Counted from the first letter of the stretch, positions 25,665 to 34,700 are shown. The stretch is DNA of 64,000 nt from an uncultured Bacteroides sp. (GCF_958445495.1 NZ_CAUCSQ010000018.1:1-64000); one strand, 5' to 3'. The notes: generated from the sequence alone by a model not told the origin. Program-made: numbers and translations.

Positions 25665-26226
25665 GGGGAATGGTTGTTTTTGTTGTTGTGAATGGTTGTT
25701 CCGTTGTTGTGGAATGATTGTTTTTGTTGTTGAGGAATGGCTGTTTCTGTTGTTGTGGAATGATTGTTTTTGTTGTTGTGGAATGATTGTTTCCGTTGTT
25801 GTGGAATGGTTGTTTCCGTTGTTTGGAATGTTTGTTTCCGTTGTTGGGAATGACTGTTCCGTTGTTGGGAATGACTGTTCCGTTGTTGGGAATGGCTGTT
25901 TTCGTTTTTGTGAATGGTTGTTTCCGTTGTTGTGGAATGGCTGTTTTCGTTGTTGTGGAATGGCTGTTTTCGTTGTTGTGGAATGGCTGTTTCCGTTGTT
26001 GTGAATGGCTGTTTCCGTTGTTGTGAATGGCTGTTTCTGTTGTTGTGGAATGGCTGTTTCTGTTGTTGTGGAATGGCTGTTTCTGTTGTTGTGGAATGAT
26101 TGTTTCTGTTGTTGTGGAATGGCTGTTTTCGTTGTTGTGGAATGTTTGTTTCTGTTGTTTGGAATGGCTGTTCCCGTTGTTTGGAATGACTGTTCCGTTT
26201 TTGGGAATGGTCGTTTTTGTTTTTAG
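25665..26226. repeat. 22/23-bp minisatellite, about 25 copies
   Basis: Roughly 560 bp of tandem units of the type GTTGTTGTGGAATGGCTGTT, mostly 23 bp with 22-bp variants, differing by few substitutions. Because units are 22 or 23 bp, the translation frame rotates from unit to unit; all frames stay open only because the unit has no stop codon. I therefore reject the Asn/Thr/His-rich minus-strand reading frame. The array lies between the M24 peptidase start and the glutamate dehydrogenase terminator. Confidence 0.92.
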
Positions 26227-26346
26227 AAATAAATTGTTTCTATCATCGAGAAGGTTTCTAATGTCGCTGGAAATAAGGGCTTCTACTACCGGAAACAAGG
26301 GCTTTCTATACACTTCCTCAAAAGATTTTCTTTGGAATGCTTGTCT

Positions 26347-26394
26347 TCAAAAAAATAGCGCCGCCCGCGTCCTATCACAGGAGGCGAGCAGCGC
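26347..26394 (-). terminator. Terminator of the 26593-27930 glutamate dehydrogenase
   Basis: GCGCCGCCCGCGTCCT (26357-26372) pairs imperfectly (13 of 16, plus wobbles) with 26378-26393; on the minus strand the hairpin is followed by TATTTTTTTG. It lies about 200 bp past the dehydrogenase stop; the interval 26395-26592 holds only short AT-rich near-repeats of TGATATCATG type and no gene. Confidence 0.7.
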
Positions 26395-26592
26395 AAACCA
26401 CAAATACAAATACAACTAAACAAAATCTTTTTATGATGGATTGCAATTTTCATGATATTATTGCAAATCCCGTGATATCATGTCCTATGATACCATATTT
26501 TGCGATACCGTACCCATGTATCATCTATCTATCATACTACATGTACAGTATCCGCGTGTACGACACACAACCTATCCGTAACCGGTTTATAA

Positions 26593-27930
26593 TCAAATGA
26601 CACCTTGTCCCATCATGGCGTGGGCTACTTTCATGAAGCCCGCAATATTGGCGCCTTTGACATAATTGATATAACCGTCCGGTTCCGTACCGTATTTCAC
26701 ACACTGCTCATGGATGCCGTGCATGATGGCATGCAGTTTCTCATCCACTTCTGCGGCGCTCCAGCTTATGTGCATCGCGTTTTGAGACATCTCCAGACCG
26801 GATGTGGCAACACCGCCGGCATTGACGGCTTTCCCCGGAGCATACATCTTCTTGTGTTCGATGAACAGGTCGATGGCTTCGGGCGTACATCCCATATTGG
26901 AAATCTCTCCGATGCAAAGTACGTCATTTTTTATGAGATTTTGTGCATCTTCTCCATTTAATTCGTTCTGGGTGGCACATGGAAGTGCGATGTCCGCTTT
27001 CACTTCCCACGGACGTTTGCCTTCTACGAAGGTGGCGTTCGGGTATTTTTCTGCGTAGGGTGCAACAATATCGTTGCCCGAAGCGCGGAGCTCCAGCATG
27101 TAGTCTATCTTCTCGCCGCAGATTCCGTCCGGGTCATAGATGTATCCGTCCGGACCGGAGATGGTGATGACTTTGGCGCCCAGCTCAGTGGCTTTCGTGG
27201 CTGCTCCCCAGGCTACATTGCCGAAACCGGAGATGGCGACTGTCTTGCCTTTTATATCGATGCCTTTTGCCCGGAGCATCTGGTTGACGAAGTATAACCC
27301 GCCGAAACCGGTCGCTTCGGGGCGAATCAGGGAACCGCCGAATTCCAGCCCTTTTCCGGTGAAAGTTCCGGTGAATTCGCGGGTCAGCTTTTTATACATA
27401 CCGAACATATATCCTACTTCGCGTCCGCCTACGCCGATATCGCCGGCAGGTACGTCCATATCGGGACCCAGGTGACGCCACAGCTCCAACATGAACGCCT
27501 GGCAGAAACGCATGATTTCAGCATTGCTCTTCCCGCGCGGCGAGAAGTCCGAACCGCCTTTGCCGCCGCCCATAGGAAGGGTCGTCAAGGCATTTTTGAA
27601 TGTCTGTTCGAAGCCGAGGAATTTCAGGATGGAGAGGTTGACGGATGCATGGAAACGGATACCGCCTTTATACGGGCCGATTGCGTTGTTGAATTGTACA
27701 CGATAGCCGAGGTTGGTTTGGACTTCTCCTCTATCGTCTACCCAGGTGACGCGGAAAGTGAAAATGCGGTCCGGTTCTACCAGCCTTTCGATGATTTTAG
27801 CTTTCTCAAATTCCGGATGTTGATTGTAGATGTCTTCGATAGAGAGAAGTACTTCTTTCACGGCTTGAAGATATTCGGATTCGCCGGGATGCTTTGCCTC
27901 CAAAGAGGACATGATTTTCTGGATGTTCAT
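26593..27930 (-). CDS. Glutamate dehydrogenase (hexameric type), first paralogue
   Basis: Interconverts glutamate and 2-oxoglutarate plus ammonia in the cytoplasm. The 445-residue protein has the substrate domain with PMGGGKGGSDFSPRGKS (catalytic Lys) and GDIGVGGREVGYMFG, and a Rossmann domain with GFGNVA. Length and motifs are those of the small hexameric GDH50 group. The second paralogue at 50142-51476 differs at the cofactor region (SGPDG here, SDSDG there) and at a normally constant loop, where this copy reads CIGEISNMGC instead of SEGANMPS. Bacteroides species are known to carry a dual-cofactor and an NAD-specific enzyme; which this is I cannot decide. The loop change could mean altered kinetics. 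Confidence 0.93.
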   Translation of the reverse strand: MNIQKIMSSLEAKHPGESEYLQAVKEVLLSIEDIYNQHPEFEKAKIIERLVEPDRIFTFRVTWVDDRGEVQTNLGYRVQFNNAIGPYKGGIRFHASVNLSILKFLGFEQTFKNALTTLPMGGGKGGSDFSPRGKSNAEIMRFCQAFMLELWRHLGPDMDVPAGDIGVGGREVGYMFGMYKKLTREFTGTFTGKGLEFGGSLIRPEATGFGGLYFVNQMLRAKGIDIKGKTVAISGFGNVAWGAATKATELGAKVITISGPDGYIYDPDGICGEKIDYMLELRASGNDIVAPYAEKYPNATFVEGKRPWEVKADIALPCATQNELNGEDAQNLIKNDVLCIGEISNMGCTPEAIDLFIEHKKMYAPGKAVNAGGVATSGLEMSQNAMHISWSAAEVDEKLHAIMHGIHEQCVKYGTEPDGYINYVKGANIAGFMKVAHAMMGQGVI

Positions 27931-27982
27931 AATAGTATGTTTTAAAAAGGTTATTCTGATAAAATGTCAATTAACTCTCCTG

Positions 27983-27990
27983 CAAATATA
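27983..27990 (-). promoter_or_regulatory. Possible -7 box of the first glutamate dehydrogenase
   Basis: On the minus strand TATATTTG matches TAnnTTTG, about 50 bp before the ATG. No good -33 box is seen. The rest of 27931-28360 holds no gene; 28080-28200 contains short imperfect repeats of TTGTTTCATC-like sequence, and TAACTTTG at 28288-28295 may be the -7 box of the rightward gene. Confidence 0.4.
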
Positions 27991-28360
27991 GGAAAATTTT
28001 TCAAATAGGATAGGTTTAGTGCTGATATTTTGATTAAATAATGATAAAATGATATTTCCCCTATTGAAGGGTGGGCAGACCGGCTTCGGGATTTCGTGCA
28101 TTGTCTCGTAGGCTGTTTCTCGATATTGTTTCATCGGTTACTCCGTATGCGGTTCATGCGTTGTCTCTTATATTGTTTCATCTTTATATACTCTTTCGTA
28201 TATCGTTCCGTGCTTGCCGGCAGGCAAATGAAAGGACAAACGGGCAAACTTTATAAGGAAGATGGCGGAAAATGAGATTTAAAAAATTAACTTTGCACGT
28301 CGGATTCTGTAATTCGGATGATTGGGAATTTAAGATTGGAACTAAGAAAGGAGAACATTT

Positions 28361-31327
28361 ATGCTTAGCAAATACAAATTAAACCAGCTTTACTTCAAAG
28401 ATACGCAGTTTGCCAACCTGATGACAAGACGGATTTTCAACGTGTTGCTGATAGCCAATCCTTATGATGCTTTCATGTTGGAGGATGACGGGCGTATTGA
28501 TGAAAAGATTTTCAACGAATACACCTCCCTGTCTTTGCGCTATCCGCCCCGTTTCTCTCAGGTTTCCACGGAAGAAGAAGCGTTGGCGCAGTTGGAAAAC
28601 ATGTCGTTCGACCTGGTGATTTGTATGCCGAGTACGGGCGATAACGACAGCTTTGACATCGGCCGGCATATCAAGGAGAAGTATGAACATATTCCGATTG
28701 TCATTCTGACCCCTTTCAGCCACGGCATAACGAAACGAATTATCAATGAAGACTTGAGCGCGTTTGAGTACGTGTTCTGCTGGCTGGGAAATACGGATTT
28801 GCTGGTTTCCATCATCAAGCTGATGGAGGACAAGATGAATCTCGAACATGATGTACGGGAAGTCGGCGTGCAGTTGATTCTCGTGGTGGAAGACGGCATC
28901 CGTTTCTATTCCTCCATTCTTCCGAATCTTTATAAATTCGTTTTGAAGCAGAGCCAGGAATTCTCTACCGAGGCTCTGAATGCGCATCAGCGTACGCTTC
29001 GCATGCGTGGGCGGCCTAAGATTGTGCTGGCGCGCACTTACCAGGAGGCGATGGAGATTTATGAAAAGTATCAGAACAACATATTAGGAGTCATTACCGA
29101 CGTGCGTTTCCCGAAGGTGGAGCGGGGCGAGAAAGACGGGCTGGCGGGCATCAAGCTGTGTGCCGCCATACGGAAGAACGACCCGTTCGTGCCGTTGATT
29201 ATCCAGTCTTCCGAGTCGGAGAACGCTTCTTATGCGGCCAAGTACGGAGCGAGCTTCATTGATAAGAATTCGAAGAAGATGGACGTTGACCTGCGGCGCA
29301 TCGTCTCCGATAATTTCGGTTTCGGTGATTTTGTGTTCCGCAACCCGGAGACGGGGGAAGAGATTGCGCATGTGCGGAACCTGAAAGAGTTGCAGAATAT
29401 CCTGTTTGCCGTTCCTGCGGAATCCTTTCTCTACCATATCAGCCGGAACCATGTTTCCCGTTGGCTTTATTCCCGTGCCATGTTTCCCGTGGCGGAGTTC
29501 CTGAAACCGATTACGTGGAGCAGTCTTCAAGATGTGGACGCTCACCGGAAAATTATTTTTGAAGCGATTGTGAAATACCGCAAGATGAAAAACCAGGGAG
29601 TTGTCGCCGTGTTTAAGCGGGACCGTTTCGACCGGTATTCCAATTTCGCCCGTATCGGAGACGGCTCATTGGGAGGAAAAGGCCGCGGATTGGCTTTCAT
29701 CGACAATATGGTGAAGCGCCATCCCGAATTCGACGAGTTTGAAAATGCGCGTGTCGCCATTCCCAAGACGGTGGTGCTCTGTACCGATGTGTTTGACGAG
29801 TTCATGGATACCAACAACCTTTATCAGATTGCACTTTCCGATGCCGACGACGGCACGATTCTCCGGTATTTCCTGAAAGCGAAGTTACCGGACAGGCTGG
29901 TGGAGGATTTCTTTACGTTCTTCGATGTGGTGAAGTCGCCGATTGCCATCCGTTCTTCTTCTTTGCTGGAAGATTCCCATTACCAGCCGTTTGCCGGTAT
30001 CTACAATACGTATATGATTCCGTATCTGGATGACCGCTATGAGATGTTGCGCATGCTTTCCGACGCGATTAAAGGAGTGTATGCTTCGGTCTATTTCCGG
30101 GACAGCAAGGCTTATATGCAGGCTACGTCGAATGTGATTGACCAGGAAAAGATGGCTGTTATCCTGCAGGAGGTGGTGGGTAACCAGTATGGCGACCGTT
30201 ATTATCCTTCCATGTCCGGTGTGGCGCGTTCGCTGAACTATTATCCGTTGGGCGACGAGAAGGCGGAAGAGGGAATTGTCAATCTGGCTCTGGGACTGGG
30301 GAAATATATCGTTGACGGCGGGATGACGCTCCGTTTTTCTCCTTATCATCCGAATCAGGTGTTGCAGACCAGTGAGATGGAGATTGCCTTGAAAGAGACG
30401 CAGACCCGCTTTTACGCTTTAGACTTGAAGAATGCCGGCCATGACTTCTCCATCGACGATGGTTTCAATTTGCTGAAACTGCATGTGAAAGAGGCGGAGA
30501 GCGACGGCTCCTTGCGGTATATAGCTTCTACGTACGACCCGTACGACCAGGTGATTCGGGACGGCTTATATCCGGGAGGGCGCAAGGTGATTACGTTTGC
30601 CAATATCCTGCAGCATGATGTTTTCCCGTTGCCGCGGATTCTCCAGTTGGTCTTGAAGTATGGCGAACAGGAGATGCGTCGTCCGGTCGAGGTGGAGTTT
30701 GCCGCTACGATGAGCCGCGAGCAGGATAAGACGGGGACTTTCTATTTGTTGCAGATTCGTCCGATTGTAGACAGCAAGGAGATGCTCGATGAGGACTTGA
30801 ACGAGATACGGGACGAGGATGTCATTCTCCGGTCGTATAATTCGTTGGGACATGGTGTCATGAACGAAATCCATGACATCGTTTATGTGAAGACTGACGG
30901 TTACAGCGCTTCAAACAATCAGGCGATTGCCTGGGAGATTGAGAAGCTCAACCAACGATTCCTGAACGAGGGGAAGAATTACGTGCTTGTCGGTCCGGGC
31001 CGTTGGGGAAGCAGCGACACGTGGCTGGGGATTCCGGTGAAATGGCCCCATATTTCCGCGGCGCGTGTGATTGTGGAGGCAGGTTTGACTAACTACCGCG
31101 TAGACCCCAGCCAAGGGACGCATTTCTTCCAGAACCTGACTTCTTTCGGAGTAGGTTATTTTACTATCAATGCGTTTATGAACGACGGGGTTTATGACCT
31201 GGAGTTCCTGAATGCCCAGCCTGCGGAGGAAGAGACGAAGTTCTTGCGCCATGTCCGTTTTGAGAAGCCGATGGTAGTCAAGATGGACGGAAAGAAGAAA
31301 CTGGGGGTAGTCATGATGCCGAAATAA
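28361..31327 (+). CDS. Receiver-like / PEP-synthase-type ATP-grasp fusion protein
   Basis: A 988-residue cytoplasmic protein. Residues about 25-155 look like a degenerate receiver (DLVICMPS has no phospho-acceptor Asp). Residues about 170-320 look like a full receiver: acidic VVEDG near 175, Asp247 in GVITDVRFP, Ser in IIQSSES and Lys302 in FIDKNS. From about 420 it matches the PEP/pyruvate-binding ATP-grasp domain of pyruvate phosphate dikinase and PEP synthase: GDGSLGGKGRGLAF, IRSSSLLEDSHYQPFAGIY and FYLLQIRPIV. The mobile phosphohistidine domain and the PEP barrel are absent, so it cannot be a normal PEP synthase although such proteins are often so named. The C-terminus has a conserved GPGRWGSSDTWLG. 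The phosphoryl target is unknown. It sits between a glutamate dehydrogenase and an AraC regulator. Confidence 0.85.
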   Translation: MLSKYKLNQLYFKDTQFANLMTRRIFNVLLIANPYDAFMLEDDGRIDEKIFNEYTSLSLRYPPRFSQVSTEEEALAQLENMSFDLVICMPSTGDNDSFDIGRHIKEKYEHIPIVILTPFSHGITKRIINEDLSAFEYVFCWLGNTDLLVSIIKLMEDKMNLEHDVREVGVQLILVVEDGIRFYSSILPNLYKFVLKQSQEFSTEALNAHQRTLRMRGRPKIVLARTYQEAMEIYEKYQNNILGVITDVRFPKVERGEKDGLAGIKLCAAIRKNDPFVPLIIQSSESENASYAAKYGASFIDKNSKKMDVDLRRIVSDNFGFGDFVFRNPETGEEIAHVRNLKELQNILFAVPAESFLYHISRNHVSRWLYSRAMFPVAEFLKPITWSSLQDVDAHRKIIFEAIVKYRKMKNQGVVAVFKRDRFDRYSNFARIGDGSLGGKGRGLAFIDNMVKRHPEFDEFENARVAIPKTVVLCTDVFDEFMDTNNLYQIALSDADDGTILRYFLKAKLPDRLVEDFFTFFDVVKSPIAIRSSSLLEDSHYQPFAGIYNTYMIPYLDDRYEMLRMLSDAIKGVYASVYFRDSKAYMQATSNVIDQEKMAVILQEVVGNQYGDRYYPSMSGVARSLNYYPLGDEKAEEGIVNLALGLGKYIVDGGMTLRFSPYHPNQVLQTSEMEIALKETQTRFYALDLKNAGHDFSIDDGFNLLKLHVKEAESDGSLRYIASTYDPYDQVIRDGLYPGGRKVITFANILQHDVFPLPRILQLVLKYGEQEMRRPVEVEFAATMSREQDKTGTFYLLQIRPIVDSKEMLDEDLNEIRDEDVILRSYNSLGHGVMNEIHDIVYVKTDGYSASNNQAIAWEIEKLNQRFLNEGKNYVLVGPGRWGSSDTWLGIPVKWPHISAARVIVEAGLTNYRVDPSQGTHFFQNLTSFGVGYFTINAFMNDGVYDLEFLNAQPAEEETKFLRHVRFEKPMVVKMDGKKKLGVVMMPK

Positions 31328-31346
31328 AGAGACATGGATGCTCCGT

Positions 31347-32195
31347 CTATCCGTTGTTGCGGTAGGTGAGGGGGCTCATGCCTACATAGCGTTTGAAGTA
31401 TTTCCCGAAGAACGATACGTTGGGGAAGTTGAGCGAGTCGGAAATGTTCTGGACGGAGAAGTTGGTGGATTTGAGTTGCGATTTGGCATCCATGATAACC
31501 ATGCGTGAGATGATTTCCACACAAGTGTTTCCCGTAACCTGCTTGACGGTGGTGCAGAGGTGCGTATGGGTGATGCCCAGCTTTTCGGCATACCAGGCCA
31601 CATTGCGCGTATGGCTGTAGTTCTGCATGACGAGCTGGGTGAAGTTTTTGCATATCTGCTCGCTCTTGGTCGAACATTCTTTGCTGCTTTGTGTTTGATT
31701 GTTATACATGGCTGCTATTCCGGTGTGTATGTCATTGTATAGGTGTTGCGTGAGCCCTTGCCGGGTCGATTCACTGAAAAAGTCGTATAGTTTGATAAGG
31801 AAGAGGAAGTATTCTTCCAGTAGTTTCGCACCTTGCGGTTTGAGCGTGATGACCGGCCGCCCTGACGCGACAAACAGCGTGTTGAGCGTAGAACGGTTCA
31901 GGTTGGCTTGTTCGATGTATTTGGATGAGAAACCGCCGAAATAAATGATCGGTTCTCCCTTTACGCTGTGTATCTGCAGGATGTTGCCGGGCATGATGGT
32001 TACGAAGTCATTGGCGCGTACGGTGATGCGGTTCAGGTTGATAGAGGCTTCTATCTCTCCGCCCATGCATAATACGAATATTTCGGCTTTCAGCCTGCAA
32101 GGAAAATTTTTGTAAAGGTTAAGTAACTCTTTGTTGATTCCTGTTCCTATAATCCATTCTTCGGGCAAGTCTATTTTGGGAAGTTCTTTGTTCAT
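31347..32195 (-). CDS. AraC-family transcriptional regulator
   Basis: A 282-residue regulator with an N-terminal cupin-like sensing domain (about 1-160; VRANDFVTIMPGNILQIH) and a C-terminal AraC DNA-binding domain with two helix-turn-helix units (VAWYAEKLGITHTHLCTTVKQ and FSVQNISDSLNFPNVSFFGKYFKRYVGMSPLTYR). I chose ATG 32195 (MNKELPKID); the in-frame extension of 68 residues is AT-rich, lacks domain character and overlaps the promoter region. It is convergent with the 28361 gene, leaving 19 bp, and divergent from the lipoprotein at 32475, which is its most likely target. Confidence 0.9.
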   Translation of the reverse strand: MNKELPKIDLPEEWIIGTGINKELLNLYKNFPCRLKAEIFVLCMGGEIEASINLNRITVRANDFVTIMPGNILQIHSVKGEPIIYFGGFSSKYIEQANLNRSTLNTLFVASGRPVITLKPQGAKLLEEYFLFLIKLYDFFSESTRQGLTQHLYNDIHTGIAAMYNNQTQSSKECSTKSEQICKNFTQLVMQNYSHTRNVAWYAEKLGITHTHLCTTVKQVTGNTCVEIISRMVIMDAKSQLKSTNFSVQNISDSLNFPNVSFFGKYFKRYVGMSPLTYRNNG

Positions 32196-32230
32196 GATGA
32201 TGATATGGCTTTTTATTTTATTAAGAGGCA

Positions 32231-32366
32231 CAAAGGTAACGGATTTTGATAAATAGACTATTTTTTGCGGGATAAAAAATAATTTATCCCTTGAAAAATC
32301 GTACTTTGGAAAGGATTTGATTGTACGGGACTTTAAAAATAGACCATAAAGACTAAAAATAGACCT
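32231..32366. promoter_or_regulatory. Divergent regulatory region with candidate AraC sites
   Basis: CAAAGGTA at 32231-32238 is a leftward -7 box (TACCTTTG) for the AraC gene. GGGATAAA (32269-32276) and TTTATCCC (32283-32290) form an 8-bp inverted repeat with 6-bp spacer. TAAAAATAGACC occurs twice, at 32334-32345 and 32354-32365, a direct repeat with 20-bp spacing of the kind AraC-family proteins bind on one helix face. They lie 110-140 bp before the 32475 gene. Confidence 0.5.
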
Positions 32367-32474
32367 TGCTGCATTGAAGAAAAGGTCGTTACTTTGCATC
32401 CGTGAAACTTTGGTGTCCGTATGGAGTTTTGAGTCGTACGGATGTTTATATTAATTAAAAGTAGAAATTAGAAA

Positions 32475-34037
32475 ATGAAAAAGAGATTATTTTATTACTT
32501 GTTTGCTGTAGTGTGTACAGTGGCATTGTTTGCGTCTTGTAGTGATGATGACGGTAATGATAATGATGTTCCGACGATTATTCCTATTGAGCAAGAAATT
32601 GTAGGCAATTATAAAGGTACATTATCTGTAAAGGTTGATGGTATCGATATGGGAATAGTACACCAGAATGTTTCTGTTACAAAAGCTGGTGAAAATTCTA
32701 TTCGTTTGGTTATAGCTGATTTTAGTTTTAAAGGTTTAAAATTGGGAGATATAAAACTGGAGAATTGTGTTTTGCAGGCGAATGGTGATACCTATGTTTG
32801 TCAGCGTGAAGAACAGTTGACATTGGAATCACCGGTGAATACTTGTAATGTGAAGACAAATATTACAGTTCAAAATGAGAGTGTGGTAGTTGATTTGGAT
32901 ATTATAGCACCTGAGATGAATAATCAGGTTGTTAAGGTTGTTTATCAGGGAACAAAATTGAAAGGAAATGAGAGTCGTGAAGCTGAAATACTCAATTTCT
33001 ATTTTGATAAAGCAATTGAGGCAAACTCGATTGTAGTTGGTGATCCGTCCATTAATGATGATAATACGATTACATTTGTTGTGACGGAAGGTGTGACGAG
33101 TGACCAGTTGAAAGCTCTTGTTCCTACAATTGAAATATCTGAAAAGGCTATACTTGATGCACCGGAAGTTATTGATTTTTCTGAAGATATGGAATATTCT
33201 GTTATTTCCGAAAGTGGGGATGTTGTAAACACATATATTGTAAAAACTCCTACCTCATTGGAAAAACCATTGATTTCCTTGAAATATGATTTTGATGTGT
33301 GGGAAGAAGTGACGGGAACTTCTATTTTGACGAAAAAATATAGTTGGGAATCTCCTTCTCCTAAAGAGGAATTGGCTAGTGCTAATGAAGGTATCGCTGC
33401 TTTGCGAACATCATTAGGAGGAAATTATAAAGGCGATTATGCTACAGTGAAAGAAGAAAAAGGTTATGGTGAAAGTGGACATGCTGTGAAGCTGGTAACA
33501 TTGGATACAAGAGATGTAGGGTTGGCTCCTGCTATTACTCCTGGTTCTTTGTTTACGGGTAAATTCGCTTTTTCTCTTGCAGGTGCTAGTGACCCATTGT
33601 CATTGACGAAATTCGGTCTTCTTTATGATAAAAAGCCATTGAAATTGAAAGGGGTGTACAAATATACTCCGGGAAAACCTTTTATTGATGGTTCTGATAA
33701 GAGTAATATAAAAGAAACGGATGAAATTGATTCCCCCTCCATTAGCGCTGTATTATATGAAGCAAAAGATGCGGAAGGAAAGGAAGTCATTTTAACAGGT
33801 AATGATATTAATACTTCTGAATATCGGGTAGCTTTTGCTGAATTAAAGAATCCTATGGAGACAACTGAGTGGACACCTATTGATGAAGATTTTGTGTATG
33901 TTAATGGAAAATCTTATGATGCGACGAAAGAGTATAAATTAGCTGTTGTTTGTTCTTCAAGTAAAGAAGGAGACCGTTTTAGAGGAGCAGCGAATAGTAC
34001 ATTGATTATAGATAATTTGGAAGTCTTAGGTGAGTAA
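32475..34037 (+). CDS. Lipoprotein with calycin-like and PCMD-type domains
   Basis: A 520-residue predicted surface or periplasmic lipoprotein (lipobox FASCSDDD, Cys22). Residues about 38-160 resemble a calycin-like beta-barrel (IVGNYKGTLSVKVDG, NGDTYVCQREEQLTLESP), about 165-255 an Ig-like DUF5018 type segment, and about 270-520 a PCMD domain (putative carbohydrate metabolism domain): SWESPSPKEE, LFTGKFAFSLAGASDPL, FGLLYDKKPLKLKGVYKYTPGK and a closing STLIIDNLEVLG. A second PCMD lipoprotein lies at 47303-48478. Base composition is clearly more AT-rich than the genes to the left. The exact role is unknown; PCMD proteins are thought to bind carbohydrates. Probably controlled by the divergent AraC gene. 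Confidence 0.85.
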   Translation: MKKRLFYYLFAVVCTVALFASCSDDDGNDNDVPTIIPIEQEIVGNYKGTLSVKVDGIDMGIVHQNVSVTKAGENSIRLVIADFSFKGLKLGDIKLENCVLQANGDTYVCQREEQLTLESPVNTCNVKTNITVQNESVVVDLDIIAPEMNNQVVKVVYQGTKLKGNESREAEILNFYFDKAIEANSIVVGDPSINDDNTITFVVTEGVTSDQLKALVPTIEISEKAILDAPEVIDFSEDMEYSVISESGDVVNTYIVKTPTSLEKPLISLKYDFDVWEEVTGTSILTKKYSWESPSPKEELASANEGIAALRTSLGGNYKGDYATVKEEKGYGESGHAVKLVTLDTRDVGLAPAITPGSLFTGKFAFSLAGASDPLSLTKFGLLYDKKPLKLKGVYKYTPGKPFIDGSDKSNIKETDEIDSPSISAVLYEAKDAEGKEVILTGNDINTSEYRVAFAELKNPMETTEWTPIDEDFVYVNGKSYDATKEYKLAVVCSSSKEGDRFRGAANSTLIIDNLEVLGE

Positions 34038-34060
34038 TAAAAATTGAATAAATAAAAATG

Positions 34061-34098
34061 AGGTTGTGGCAAAACGTAGGCACAATCTCTTTTTATGC
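34061..34098 (+). terminator. Terminator after the 32475 lipoprotein, member of a repeated hairpin family
   Basis: GAGGTTGTG pairs with CACAATCTC around a 12-nt loop and is followed by TTTTTAT. The loop and right arm (GTAGGCACAAnCTC) recur at about 46200-46230, on the other side of PUL 2, in the same orientation. Confidence 0.75.
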
Positions 34099-34100
34099 GC

Positions 34101-34133
34101 AAAGTCCGGGCTTTCCCAAGCCCGGACTTTGTT
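34101..34133. terminator. Second strong hairpin terminator
   Basis: AAAGTCCGGGCTT (34101-34113) and AAGCCCGGACTTT (34118-34130) are perfect 13-bp complements with a 4-nt loop. It also faces the decayed susD on the minus strand. Confidence 0.8.
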
Positions 34134-34185
34134 ATTATCCAAAGTTTTTGTAACTTTAGACATCAGTTTTTTCGCTATGGCAAAG

Positions 34186-34700
34186 TTACATTTTTGTCCT
34201 TACATTTCTAAGCTCTTTAAATGTCAATTTCCAACGGCGTTCGTTACGCAAAGCTTCGTCTGTGTAAGCAGGAATAGGTGCTAATCCCATACGAGCACGT
34301 ACTTTGTTGATGCCTAAATATCTATTATGCTTCCATGTTTGCAGATATCATTATCTTCCCATTCATTCTACATGTTGGTTATTTTTATAATATCTGTCGT
34401 AAAATAAATAAGCATGCGCTTGCAATGCTTCGGCAGCCCAACGGGTGGCATGACCTAATTCGGATGCCGGTTGCACTTCCGATGGTAATAGTTCGACAGC
34501 CTTATTCAAGTTAGATAGAATGAGTTGGAACATTTCATTACTGCTTGCTTTAGGATTATTCTGAGGTTCGGGGGGGAACGATGGGTACCGTACCAAATGT
34601 TGTCGCCATGAAATAATATAATTCTCTCAGAAAGTATGCCTCTCCTTCTATTATTCTTCTGGAATCTGTTCCTTTCCATTCTATATCTTCTTGTAGTATG
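34186..34700 (-). pseudogene. Decayed SusD/RagB gene fragment
   Basis: Three blocks of SusD sequence in order on the minus strand. Near 34600-34700: IEGEAYFLRELYYFMATTFG, the usual EA-FLRA-YYF-L---FG motif. Near 34363-34570: NEMFQLILSNLNKAVELLPS, ATRWAAEALQAHAYLFYDRYY. Near 34186-34330: LGINKVRARMGLAPIPAYTD and EALRNERRWKLTFKELRN, the C-terminal signature. Blocks 1 and 2 are out of frame because of a run of seven G (plus strand, 34570-34576); six would restore the frame (VPIVPPEPQNNP). Between blocks 2 and 3 well over a hundred residues are deleted and the N-terminus is missing. This is the carcass of another PUL at the edge of PUL 2. Confidence 0.85.

Noticed and set aside
25603..26313. Minus-strand 236-residue Asn/Thr/His-rich frame
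   Set aside because: It is translated minisatellite. Unit length of 22 or 23 bp rotates the frame and several frames on both strands are equally open, so no coding selection is visible.
28071..28256. 61-residue plus-strand frame in the 27931-28360 gap
   Set aside because: Consists of imperfect short repeats, no promoter or family resemblance, and no conserved-looking start.
28361..31327. Functional PEP synthase or pyruvate phosphate dikinase
   Set aside because: The phosphohistidine domain and PEP/pyruvate TIM barrel are missing and receiver-like domains replace the normal N-terminus.
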